Assembly (NCBI GenBank): GCA_023430775.1
Contig: JAEYYY010000309.1
Location: 1-7,834 of the forward strand
Direction of reading: 5' to 3'
From: Pseudomonadota bacterium
Lineage (GTDB): Bacteria > Myxococcota_A > Polyangia > Haliangiales > Haliangiaceae
Length of the DNA stretch: 7,834 bases
The notes beneath the pieces are model-generated. The model was given only the letters and a program-made list of their open reading frames with translations, did not search any database and was not told where the DNA came from. Shown here piece by piece: positions 1 to 6,122 of this stretch. Within the stretch, counting starts at the first letter, position 1, and each line of letters starts with the position of its first letter. The position numbers were made by a program, and so were the translations under genes.

Positions 1-444
1 GACCGGCATCCCGCTGCGATCGATCGCCGCGCGCGCAGCACGAACGCGTTCGATCGCGACGTCACGACCGAACAGCGGCGCGCTGGCATCGCCGGTCGCA
101 TCCTCGATCGAGAGTCCGGCGACTCCGGTCGCGATACAGCACGCGACGTTCTCGGCCAGCGCGCCGACATCGTCCGCGAACCCCCACTGAAAATCGGCAC
201 TGACGGGCAGCGGTGTCGCGTCGACGATCGCACGCAGGTGCGCGAGCAACTCCTCGAGTGGTGTCGAGTCGGCAAGCCCGTGCGTGAAGGCGAGGCCGGC
301 CGAGGTGCTCGCGAGCGCCTTGAAGCCCTGCTGATGGAGAGCGATCGCCGTCCCGACGTCCCATGGATTCGGAATGACGAAACACCCGGATTGGTGCAGC
401 GCGCGAAACGCGGCACAGGAAGCGACTTGATCACGCGTGGCCAC
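1..444 (-). CDS. Isocitrate lyase/phosphoenolpyruvate mutase family protein, N-terminal 148 residues (3' end outside window)
   Basis: The minus frame from a GTG at 444-442 is open to the window edge for 148 codons. It carries the hallmarks of the ICL/PEP mutase superfamily (TIM barrel, Mg-dependent C-C or C-P bond chemistry on 2-oxo or phosphonate substrates): PNPWDVGTA near residues 25-33, STSAGLAFTHG near 46-56, PVSADFQWGF near 80-89 with the metal-binding Asp84, and GVAGLSIEDATGD near 107-119 with the conserved SIED. Family members are about 250-290 residues, so roughly the first half is here. The segment that usually separates isocitrate lyases from PEP mutase-like or oxaloacetate hydrolase-like members is not fully covered, so the substrate cannot be named. 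There is no convincing Shine-Dalgarno before the GTG. A weak TACAAA at 451-456 (minus) would imply a very short leader. Family is certain; start and exact reaction are less so. Confidence 0.9.
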   Translation of the reverse strand, partial: MATRDQVASCAAFRALHQSGCFVIPNPWDVGTAIALHQQGFKALASTSAGLAFTHGLADSTPLEELLAHLRAIVDATPLPVSADFQWGFADDVGALAENVACCIATGVAGLSIEDATGDASAPLFGRDVAIERVRAARAAIDRSGMPV

Positions 445-637
445 GGCTGATTTGTACCAGCGTCGCCGCCCCGCCCCACCCTCGAACCACCGTCCCGGGA
501 GTGACTGCCTCGCGCCGCGCCGCGCAAGCTGCACGCGCTCGATCGCGTTCAGAGCAGCTGCTCGGTGCCGCCACGCTCCCGCGCTGAGATCACAGCGAAC
601 GGACGCCACGCCCTCGAGCTTGCCGTCACCGCGCGCC

Positions 638-865
638 TCAATGCTGCGATGCGCAGACGAAACCCGAGCCGCCGCGCTTCTGCGTGCAGACCCCGAGTTT
701 CGCCTTGTCGATCCTGCAGACGTCCGCGACGCGCTCGCAGGTCTCGACCGGATCGTTCGTCGTCCCGGCGGGCTTTCTCGCGCCGTCCTGGCCGCACGCG
801 ATCAGAAGAAGCAGGCTGAGGATTCTCACGTCGCGCAAGGATACCTCGATGCGCGGGCCGAGCAT
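638..865 (-). CDS. Small cysteine-rich predicted lipoprotein, coupled to the upstream MpaB-like gene
   Basis: A 75-residue frame whose ATG (865-863) overlaps the stop of the upstream oxygenase gene as TGATG, the usual layout for translational coupling. The hydrophobic stretch VRILSLLLLIAC ends in a good lipobox (LIAC), so export by Sec and lipidation on that Cys are predicted. The mature part is only about 50 residues, polar, with four further cysteines (TCERVADVC, then GVCTQK, then FVCASQH at the end), suggesting two disulfides outside the cytoplasm. A TTG at 838-836 is an attractive alternative start: it follows a GAGG at 847-844 by 5 bases and gives a compact signal peptide (MRDVRIL...). 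I do not recognise a named family and assign no function. Placement directly behind a haem-oxygenase-like gene suggests co-expression. Confidence 0.72.
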   Translation of the reverse strand: MLGPRIEVSLRDVRILSLLLLIACGQDGARKPAGTTNDPVETCERVADVCRIDKAKLGVCTQKRGGSGFVCASQH

Positions 866-2100
866 CAGCGCGCGAGCCGACCGACCGGCGAGAACGAGGT
901 GTCGGCGCGGGTTCGCTGGACCTGTTTCGGAAATTCGCGCTCGGCCAGTCGCTCGCCCAGCTTGATGACGAGGCGGTTGACGGGCGGCACGGTGGCGCGC
1001 ACCAGCTCGAACCCCAACCGCAGCGGCACCTGCGCGGGCCACACGTACTTGGCGGCGGTGCGCGGCAGCCCCAGCGCGTCGCCGGCGTGATCGCCGAGCA
1101 CGTAGCGCGTGTAACCGATCCGCAGCGTGCGCTCGACCTTCGCCAACCGCTTGCTCAGCCAGCCATCGCCGGCGGCGCGCAGCGGCACGTCGGCCAGTGC
1201 CATACCGAGCGCGCGAGTGTCGTCGTCGGACGGCGGCAGCGTGGCCGACATCAAATACATGGCCCGGTTGGCGTCGTCCTCGCACGTCGGAAGGATGCGT
1301 TCGTCGACGCCCATCACGTAGCCGACGTAGCGCCACAGATGCACGACCGCCTCGCGCTCGCGCCTTGTGAACAAGAACCCGAGCGCGCGCAGCCCGAACA
1401 TGTAGATCGACGAGAACTCGAGGATGGTCGCCATCGAATCGGCCTGATTCAGCGGACACCCCCACGCCGGATCCCACTTGCCCGACGCCAGCAGCATCGC
1501 GCGCACCTGTGCGTGCATGATGCGCACGCGCACCGCGCTCTTGAAGCCGTCCGCGAACCGCTCGAGGCCGCCGATCGTGGTGACGTCCATCCAGAACTTG
1601 CCGGTCTCGACGAGACGGCGCTGCGTCACGCGCTCGAGCTGTCCCGTGAACACCAGCGGCTTCGCCGCCGCCGCACCCAGATAACCGCCCATCAAGGACA
1701 AGTTGCGGAGCGCGAGCTCGCCCCACGGCCCGACCCGACGCGATACCTGGCACGCGAGCACCAGCTTGTCGCGGTCGAGCCAGATCGGTTCGCGGTCGAC
1801 GTGCGCGAACAGCTCGACGAGTGCGCGCGGTGGATCGACGATGCTGCCGATGCCGTGCGCGAGCGCTTGATCGAGCAGCGCCCGCCCTCGCCCTCCCGGA
1901 AGCGCCCTGTACATCTCCACCACCGCGTCGGCGACCGGATCGCCCATCACCAGGTACCGCGCGAGCTCCTCGACCTGGGCGTCGGTGGGCTGTGGATCGG
2001 AGCCGCCCACCCACCGGAACAGCCTGCGCTGGCGGCGCAAGGACGGCCGGCGATGGTCGCCGACGCGCGCGAGCGAATCGACGGTCGGGAGCTGCTGCAT
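865..2100 (-). CDS. Oxygenase MpaB-like family protein (DUF2236; latex-clearing-protein relative)
   Basis: A 411-residue protein fitting the DUF2236/MpaB family, which includes fungal MpaB and the bacterial rubber oxygenase Lcp; characterised members bind b-type haem and cleave C=C bonds oxidatively. Visible landmarks are an ETGKFWMDVT segment near 165-174 and VRVRIMHAQVR near 190-200. Arg162, Thr166 and His196 have the same spacing (4 and 30 residues) that I recall for Lcp K30 Arg164/Thr168/His198, where the His is the axial haem ligand. No Sec or Tat signal is evident, so a cytoplasmic or peripherally membrane-bound location is likely. The ATG at 2100-2098 is chosen because the frame further upstream runs through the regulatory gap and into the divergent tetR; no clear Shine-Dalgarno is seen. 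It is divergent from the TetR gene 49 bp away and overlaps the small lipoprotein gene downstream. The substrate is unknown. Confidence 0.92.
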   Translation of the reverse strand: MQQLPTVDSLARVGDHRRPSLRRQRRLFRWVGGSDPQPTDAQVEELARYLVMGDPVADAVVEMYRALPGGRGRALLDQALAHGIGSIVDPPRALVELFAHVDREPIWLDRDKLVLACQVSRRVGPWGELALRNLSLMGGYLGAAAAKPLVFTGQLERVTQRRLVETGKFWMDVTTIGGLERFADGFKSAVRVRIMHAQVRAMLLASGKWDPAWGCPLNQADSMATILEFSSIYMFGLRALGFLFTRREREAVVHLWRYVGYVMGVDERILPTCEDDANRAMYLMSATLPPSDDDTRALGMALADVPLRAAGDGWLSKRLAKVERTLRIGYTRYVLGDHAGDALGLPRTAAKYVWPAQVPLRLGFELVRATVPPVNRLVIKLGERLAEREFPKQVQRTRADTSFSPVGRLAR

Positions 2101-2112
2101 GCTACAACCATA

Positions 2113-2142
2113 ATCCGAGTAAAAGCTCGGTTCTACTCGGAT
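2113..2142. promoter_or_regulatory. Predicted TetR operator: perfect 9-bp inverted repeat in the divergent promoter gap
   Basis: ATCCGAGTA (2113-2121) and TACTCGGAT (2134-2142) are exact reverse complements separated by 12 bases. A further CTCGG (2126-2130) inside the spacer can also pair with the left arm. The repeat occupies most of the 49-bp gap, ending 7 bases before the tetR ATG and beginning 12 bases after the start of the oxygenase gene. CATAAT at 2109-2114 resembles a -10 box for the tetR direction, though no good -35 is seen. Position and symmetry are what one expects of the site through which a TetR repressor controls both itself and the divergent gene. Binding by this particular regulator is inferred. 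Confidence 0.65.
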
Positions 2143-2149
2143 CCCGATC

Positions 2150-2827
2150 ATGGCCAGGCGTCGCTCGCTCCCCACGCTGTCTCCTCGGAAGCTCCCCACG
2201 CAGGAGCGTGCCCGGCGCACCTACCGCGCGATCCTCGAGGCGGGTGCTCGGATTCTGGAGCGCCAGGGATACGAGGCGCTCACCACGAACCATGTCGCCG
2301 ACCTCGCGGGCGTCGGCATCGCGTCGCTCTACGAATACTTCCCCAACAAGCAGGCGCTGGTCGCCGAGATCGTGCGCCACGTCCTCGAGGATCTTCTCGC
2401 CGAGCTCGACCGCAGCAAGCAGCTCATCACCACGTCACCGGCCCACGTCGCGCTCGAAGCCTGGCTCGGCGCGATGTACCAGGCGGTCGCGAAGCGTCGC
2501 GACGTGGTCACGGTGATCGTGCAGGAGGTGCCATTTCTGTGGGACATCCCCGCGGTCGACAACACGCGCACGATGCTGCTCGCACTGGCACGCTCGACAC
2601 GCGAGCTCGGTGCGAGTGTCGGCACGCCGCGGTTACCCGACGCGATGGTCTACCTGCTCGCCACGATGACCGGGGCCGCGGTGCTCGAGGCCGTCCTGCG
2701 TCCGCCCGCCGAACACTCGCCCGCGGAGCTGATCGAGACGCTTGCCGAGATCATCAACCGGGTCACGGGCGCGCGACAGACCACCCGAGCCAGCCGGCGG
2801 CGTCCGCGTGCATCGAAGCGAGCCTGA
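2150..2827 (+). CDS. TetR/AcrR-family transcriptional regulator
   Basis: A 225-residue protein, typical TetR length. The N-terminal DNA-binding domain is unmistakable: TYRAILEAGARIL near residues 24-36, then the helix-turn-helix TTNHVADLAGVGIASLYEYF at 45-64 followed by PNKQAL. The C-terminal ligand/dimer domain (about 90-205) is all-helical in character, with QEVPFLWDIPAV as a recognisable TetR C-domain pattern. The tail is basic (RASRRRPRASKRA) and may be disordered. The final four codons and stop (2813-2827) lie inside the 86-bp repeat described separately. It is divergent from the MpaB-like gene, with a palindromic operator between them. By analogy with TetR-type regulators of lcp genes it probably represses the oxygenase and itself until an unknown effector binds. 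The ATG at 2150 has no obvious ribosome-binding site, so a short or leaderless transcript is possible. Confidence 0.95.
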   Translation: MARRRSLPTLSPRKLPTQERARRTYRAILEAGARILERQGYEALTTNHVADLAGVGIASLYEYFPNKQALVAEIVRHVLEDLLAELDRSKQLITTSPAHVALEAWLGAMYQAVAKRRDVVTVIVQEVPFLWDIPAVDNTRTMLLALARSTRELGASVGTPRLPDAMVYLLATMTGAAVLEAVLRPPAEHSPAELIETLAEIINRVTGARQTTRASRRRPRASKRA

Positions 2828-2898
2828 TCGCTACCTCGGCATCGCGCTGAAGCCACCCGCACGGATCTTGCCGACGTCCAGCACGTGCGCCGCGCCGG
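2813..2898. repeat. 86-bp direct repeat, left copy (82/86 identical to 3790-3875)
   Basis: Aligned without gaps at an offset of 977 bases, this copy differs from the right copy only at 2821, 2835, 2861 and 2884. It spans the last four codons and stop of the TetR gene, 3 further bases, then the antisense equivalent of the last 22 codons of the transglutaminase-like lipoprotein gene. Similarity stops abruptly at both ends. The pair brackets the cysteine-rich lipoprotein gene. Confidence 0.93.
2831..2898 (-). pseudogene. Detached 3'-end remnant of the transglutaminase-like lipoprotein gene
   Basis: Read on the minus strand this stretch gives GAAHVLDVGKIRAGGFSAMPR and a TAG stop. The intact gene at 3808-5922 ends GAAHMLDVGKIRAGGFSAMPM, also with TAG. 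Two residues differ (Met688 to Val, Met704 to Arg) and one arginine codon differs silently. Immediately upstream (above 2898) the frame loses all similarity, so only the terminal 22 codons are present and there is no start or upstream domain. It is a non-functional duplication scar rather than a gene. Confidence 0.72.
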
Positions 2899-2914
2899 CC
2901 GAGCTGCAACTCGA

Positions 2915-2944
2915 CCGATCCACTGCGGGCGCTGCATGGACCGG
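2915..2944. terminator. Possible bidirectional terminator hairpin between convergent genes
   Basis: CCGATCCAcTGC (2915-2926) can pair with GCATGGACCGG (2934-2944), allowing one mismatch and one bulged base, around a 7-base loop. It lies in the convergent gap, 88 bases past the tetR stop and 22 bases past the stop of the cysteine-rich lipoprotein gene. There is no T-tract on either strand, so intrinsic termination is uncertain. Confidence 0.3.
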
Positions 2945-2965
2945 AGCGTGACCCGAGCGCCGCGT

Positions 2966-3535
2966 TCACTTCAGCGTGCAGACACCAGTGGCGCTATCGC
3001 CCATGTCGCGGAGCTGCTGCGGATCGATCACGCAGTGCCAGCCCTCGTCCGGGCAACAGTCTCCGAACGTGTTCTCCGGGCCGCCGCACATGCCCGTGCA
3101 GGACTGTTCGTCCGCACCGCCGGCGGGCTGCTGTGCTCCACCTGCAGACCTCATCGTCACCGGGACCGTCACGGCCGCGTAGCCCTTGGTCTTCCCAGCA
3201 CGGGCGCCGATGCCGATCGTCGTCTTCATCACGATGCTCACGTCGGCCATGCCATAGAACTCTCCGTCGCAGCCGACGCTCACCGTATAGCGACCTCGCT
3301 TCATCTTCACTTCGACACGCTCTCCCGCACCCAGCCGGCGGCCAAGCCAGTTCTTGCTGCGATAGTCGCCCTTCTCGCTCACCCTGAACGAGCAAAGCGG
3401 GCGTCCCAGTTTGTTCTCGATGATCACGGACTCGGTGCCCTGGAACTCGGCCGGCACTGCGATCTGCGGCCCTCGCGAACGGATGCAGCTGAGAACAAGG
3501 AGCACCACGAACATCGACATGGACCGGAGCTGCAT
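2966..3535 (-). CDS. Cysteine-rich predicted lipoprotein with beta-sandwich-like domain
   Basis: A 189-residue protein. MQLRSMSMFVVLLVLSC is a lipoprotein signal peptide with Cys17 as the lipid anchor (VLSC, an acceptable lipobox). Residues about 36-95 (VIIENKLGRPLCSF, NWLGRRLGAGERVEVKM, GRYTVSVGCDG) look like the compact beta domain recurrent in myxobacterial surface lipoproteins, with one conserved Cys on each side (48, 89). After an Ala/Gly/Gln linker (131-143), the C-terminal 45 residues hold six cysteines (146, 150, 160, 161, 168, 186), suggesting a disulfide-knotted tail. An in-frame ATG at 3565-3563 would add 10 residues including an Asp; I prefer 3535 because it gives a standard short n-region and has a weak GGA 7 bases upstream. 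The gene stands alone, convergent to tetR and bracketed by the 86-bp repeats. Function unknown; no enzymatic motif seen. Confidence 0.82.
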   Translation of the reverse strand: MQLRSMSMFVVLLVLSCIRSRGPQIAVPAEFQGTESVIIENKLGRPLCSFRVSEKGDYRSKNWLGRRLGAGERVEVKMKRGRYTVSVGCDGEFYGMADVSIVMKTTIGIGARAGKTKGYAAVTVPVTMRSAGGAQQPAGGADEQSCTGMCGGPENTFGDCCPDEGWHCVIDPQQLRDMGDSATGVCTLK

Positions 3536-3789
3536 CAGGTTGTCCACGATCTTAACTCGGGTCATGAATGCCGACTGCCGAAACCGAGCGCTTGCTGCAC
3601 GATCAGGAGCTTGCCGTCCTAGGTGATCCGACCTCGTCCGTGGTGATCTCGTGGTCTCGCGCGGAGCGTGGGTACCCGCCGCCGCTCGCGCGTCGACTCG
3701 CGATCGCCGCGACGAAGCGGCGACCTGGTTACTGGCGCAATCGGCGGCAGCGTCCTTCCTCCGGTGGCGCGTGTCGCACAGCACCTCGG

Positions 3790-3875
3790 TCGAAGCGCGC
3801 CTGATCGCTACATCGGCATCGCGCTGAAGCCACCCGCGCGGATCTTGCCGACGTCCAGCATGTGCGCCGCGCCGG
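3790..3875. repeat. 86-bp direct repeat, right copy (native 3' end of the transglutaminase-like gene)
   Basis: The gapless partner of 2813-2898. Here the segment is the real last 22 codons of the minus-strand gene ending at 3808 plus 18 downstream bases. On the plus strand those downstream bases happen to read SKRA-stop, as they do at the end of tetR. Because the coding part continues seamlessly into the full gene, this is most simply the original copy, and the left copy the derivative. Confidence 0.93.
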
Positions 3876-5922
3876 TCTTGAAGTGGTTGGCCGCGAGCTC
3901 CTGTTCGACGCGCGCGTTGGCGACCTTGATCGCCTGCTCGAACTCGTAACCGCCGACCATCGTGGTCTCGAGGAAGATCGGCTTGCCGTTCGTGCCGTCC
4001 TTGGCCACCGGGTGCCAGCCGACGAACGCGTGCCCCGGGACGAACACCACGATCGGCTTGATGCCGATCGCCTCCATCAGCGTCGCGAACGTCAGCGTGC
4101 CCTCCAGACACTGCGCGTTGGTCGACGCCAGGACCTCGGCGGGCAGCCGCGTGCGCTGGACGAAGCTCTGGGTGCTCGTCACGTTCGGATCCATCACGTA
4201 GCTCATGCCGCGAGCCTTGAGCTCGTCGTACAGCGCCTTGATCTGCGACACCGTCTCGTCTTGCTCGCCGACAAACTGCTTCTTCGGGTGGCGTGCCTTG
4301 GCCTTGGTGAGGAACTCCTCGACCGTCTTGTCGTTCGACGTGATCCACGCGCCGATGTACTCGAACGTCGGCGCGAACTTGTCGGCGCCGATCAATCGGC
4401 GGAGCGGCAGGTAGTCGCGCGGCAGGACCTCGAGCGGAATGGTCTCGTCGAGGATCGTCTTCGGGGTCCCCTTCACGTCCTCGGTGATCTTGATGACGAG
4501 CTGGGATGGCCGCGGGCTACGGATCTTCGACGCGTCGAACTCGACCTTGAGCGGTGGGTTGTAGAGCCGCATCGCTGCCTGCTTCGGGCCGAGCTCGAGC
4601 GAGTTGGAGCTCTTGTCGGTCACGCCCGACACCTCGAGCTCGACGCGCAGGTTGCGCTTGATGCCGGCCTGCTCGCGGATCTTGAGTGTCAGCAGCGATC
4701 CCGTCGATTCCTTGCCCATCAGGTGGTAGACGCCCGTCGGAAATTGCGGCAGCGGAGTGATCTCGAGATAGAAGCCACGCTCCACCGCCTTCTCCGCGAA
4801 CGCGATGACCCGCGGAGCGCCGATGCTCGCGAGCTTCTCGCGCCCCCAGATCTTCTCCATCGCCTTGAAGTCGGCGATCGCGTCTCCGGGTCTGTCGAGC
4901 GCCGTCCACCCGAGGTTGCGGAAGAACCTCGCGAGCATCATGTCCGGATCGTTGTCGGCGATCTTGGCCTTCTTGAACGTCGCCATGATCGCCTCGCCGC
5001 CCTTGACGCAGTTCGCGTAGCGCTCGGCGTGGCACACGGCGAACAGCTGCGCGATCACGAGCGACTTCTCCTCCTTGGGGAACGCCTTCGCCAGCTTCTT
5101 GACGACCTCGATCGCCTTGTCGTGCTCGCCCATCTCGACGAACGCGCGCGGGATCTGCGCGATCACGTACGAATCGGCGGCCTTGGTCTCGAGCAACGCC
5201 ACCCCGGCCTGGATCGCCGACTGCCAGCGCCCGGTCTCGAGCGCGCAGCGCTGGAGCACCTTGTAGGGCTCGGCCGACGCGTCGTCGACCTTGGGGAGCG
5301 CGACCGGCAACGCGAGCATGAGGTCGTCGGCGATCTTCTTGCAGTCGCGCTTCGGTGCCTTCGCCGCGGTCATCGCCGCCTTGACGATCTCCATCGCTTC
5401 CGCCGGCTTCATCGCGACGACCTGCGCCATCTCCTTGCCGGTCGACGGTGGCTTGACGCCGGGAAACCGTGCGAGCGCGAAGGAGCGGTCGCCTGACTTG
5501 AAGACGAGGACCTCGAGCGGCTCCTTGCCGGCGACCTCGGCAGTCCACGCGGTGGCGTCCATCACCGGCAGCGTGCCCGTCTTCGCGAGTTTCGCATCCT
5601 TGTACGCCGCGGCGGCGACCTTGACCTGGTCCCAGTGCTTGGTGATGAGGTCGGCCGCCGGGCCGCACTGCGTGAGCTTGGTCGCCTTGCACGTCGCGGC
5701 GTCGGGCGTCAGCGCCTCCACCGTCTTGCGATCACCCGACGCCAGCGCGGCGACGAACGACTTCGCCGTGGATTCGGCCGACGGGGGCGGCGCGACCTTG
5801 TCGCCGGGAACCTTGGCAGAGGGCTCGACGGGCTTCGCCTCCTCGGTACCGCCGGTGCTCCCTTCTCCACACCCCACCAGGACAAGCGCCGCGATCCACA
5901 ACTGTCGATGCAGTGTTCTCAT
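3808..5922 (-). CDS. Large lipoprotein with helical repeats and a transglutaminase-like C-terminal domain
   Basis: A 704-residue protein starting MRTLHRQLWIAALVLVGC, a clear lipoprotein signal (LVGC, lipid anchor Cys18), followed by a Gly/Thr/Glu/Pro linker to about 50. Residues about 50-155 form a small globular region; about 190-385 is helical and TPR-like (VEMGEHDKAIEVVKKLAKAFP, GWTALDRPGDAIADFKAMEKI). About 405-500 is beta-rich and sandwich-like. About 510-680 resembles the papain/transglutaminase fold: NAQCLEGT with Cys605, VPGHAFVGW with His631, and IFLETT with Glu652 where the third catalytic residue is normally Asp. The likely location is the periplasmic face of the inner or outer membrane, with peptidase, amidase or cross-linking chemistry, or a binding role. 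The ATG at 5922 is fixed by the signal peptide; in-frame codons above it add a non-signal extension. It has no Shine-Dalgarno. Its last 22 codons are duplicated upstream of the neighbouring lipoprotein gene. Confidence 0.92.
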   Translation of the reverse strand: MRTLHRQLWIAALVLVGCGEGSTGGTEEAKPVEPSAKVPGDKVAPPPSAESTAKSFVAALASGDRKTVEALTPDAATCKATKLTQCGPAADLITKHWDQVKVAAAAYKDAKLAKTGTLPVMDATAWTAEVAGKEPLEVLVFKSGDRSFALARFPGVKPPSTGKEMAQVVAMKPAEAMEIVKAAMTAAKAPKRDCKKIADDLMLALPVALPKVDDASAEPYKVLQRCALETGRWQSAIQAGVALLETKAADSYVIAQIPRAFVEMGEHDKAIEVVKKLAKAFPKEEKSLVIAQLFAVCHAERYANCVKGGEAIMATFKKAKIADNDPDMMLARFFRNLGWTALDRPGDAIADFKAMEKIWGREKLASIGAPRVIAFAEKAVERGFYLEITPLPQFPTGVYHLMGKESTGSLLTLKIREQAGIKRNLRVELEVSGVTDKSSNSLELGPKQAAMRLYNPPLKVEFDASKIRSPRPSQLVIKITEDVKGTPKTILDETIPLEVLPRDYLPLRRLIGADKFAPTFEYIGAWITSNDKTVEEFLTKAKARHPKKQFVGEQDETVSQIKALYDELKARGMSYVMDPNVTSTQSFVQRTRLPAEVLASTNAQCLEGTLTFATLMEAIGIKPIVVFVPGHAFVGWHPVAKDGTNGKPIFLETTMVGGYEFEQAIKVANARVEQELAANHFKTGAAHMLDVGKIRAGGFSAMPM

Positions 5923-5935
5923 CACGCGGGGTTCA

Positions 5936-5950
5936 GCAAACGTCTCGCCA
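5936..5950 (-). promoter_or_regulatory. Candidate sigma-54-type -24/-12 promoter element
   Basis: The minus strand reads TGGCGAGACGTTTGC, followed by T. It has the invariant GG and GC ten bases apart and matches the TGGCACG-N4-TTGCW consensus at all but two positions. The predicted transcription start would be near 5924, only two bases before the ATG of the large lipoprotein gene, which would make the mRNA essentially leaderless. That is unusual and the main argument against the call. A repeat cluster sits 69-118 bases upstream of that start. Confidence 0.3.
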
Positions 5951-5992
5951 TTCACAACCGGGCAGAACCACTCGAACGCGAGAGCCCGCGAA

Positions 5993-6042
5993 TGGACCTG
6001 GTCCACCTCGCAGGTCCAGGTGGACCAGTCCCGGTGGACCTG
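5993..6042. repeat. Cluster of interleaved GGTGGACC / TGGACCTG inverted and direct repeats
   Basis: Within 50 bases the 8-mer GGTGGACC occurs three times (minus at 6000-6007, plus at 6019-6026 and 6033-6040). TGGACCTG also occurs three times (plus at 5993-6000 and 6035-6042, minus at 6011-6018), giving five GGWCC cores. The best single hairpin pairs CTGGTCCACCT (5998-6008) with AGGTGGACCAG (6018-6028), 11 perfect base pairs around a 9-base loop. It lies between the P450 stop and the large lipoprotein start, both on the minus strand. It could be an operator array for the lipoprotein gene or a terminator for the P450; no T-tract follows. Confidence 0.75.
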
Positions 6043-6122
6043 CCCCGGTCAACGGTGAGAGATTCCACCGCCGCTGCCGCGAAGCCCTCGGCTCACCTCC
6101 GCTGTACGAAGGTGATCGGCAC

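Noticed and set aside
1..560. Frequent CGATCG/GCGATCGC palindromes, considered as a HIP1-like or DNA-uptake repeat
   Set aside because: They occur mostly inside codons for Ile/Asp/Arg/Ala runs across all genes and follow from GC-rich codon choice.
1087..2850. Long plus-strand open frame (587 codons) opposite the MpaB-like gene and overlapping tetR
   Set aside because: It is antisense to a gene with strong family motifs, is rich in Arg/His/Ala as expected from reversed GC-rich codons, and overlaps tetR in another frame. It is a composition artefact.
3568..3804. 78-codon plus-strand frame in the 3566-3807 gap, ending SKRA-stop like tetR
   Set aside because: The shared ending is fully explained by the 86-bp repeat. 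The rest shows no similarity to TetR and no domain, and no ribosome-binding site is seen.
3862..5496. 544-codon plus-strand open frame opposite the transglutaminase-like lipoprotein
   Set aside because: Its translation is Arg/Leu/Asp/Glu low-complexity with no domain. The minus-strand reading has a signal peptide, lipobox and catalytic motifs.
6093..6115. Six-base stem (TCACCT/AGGTGA) just after the P450 stop as a terminator
   Set aside because: The stem is short, the loop is 11 bases and there is no T-tract; stems this weak are expected by chance.
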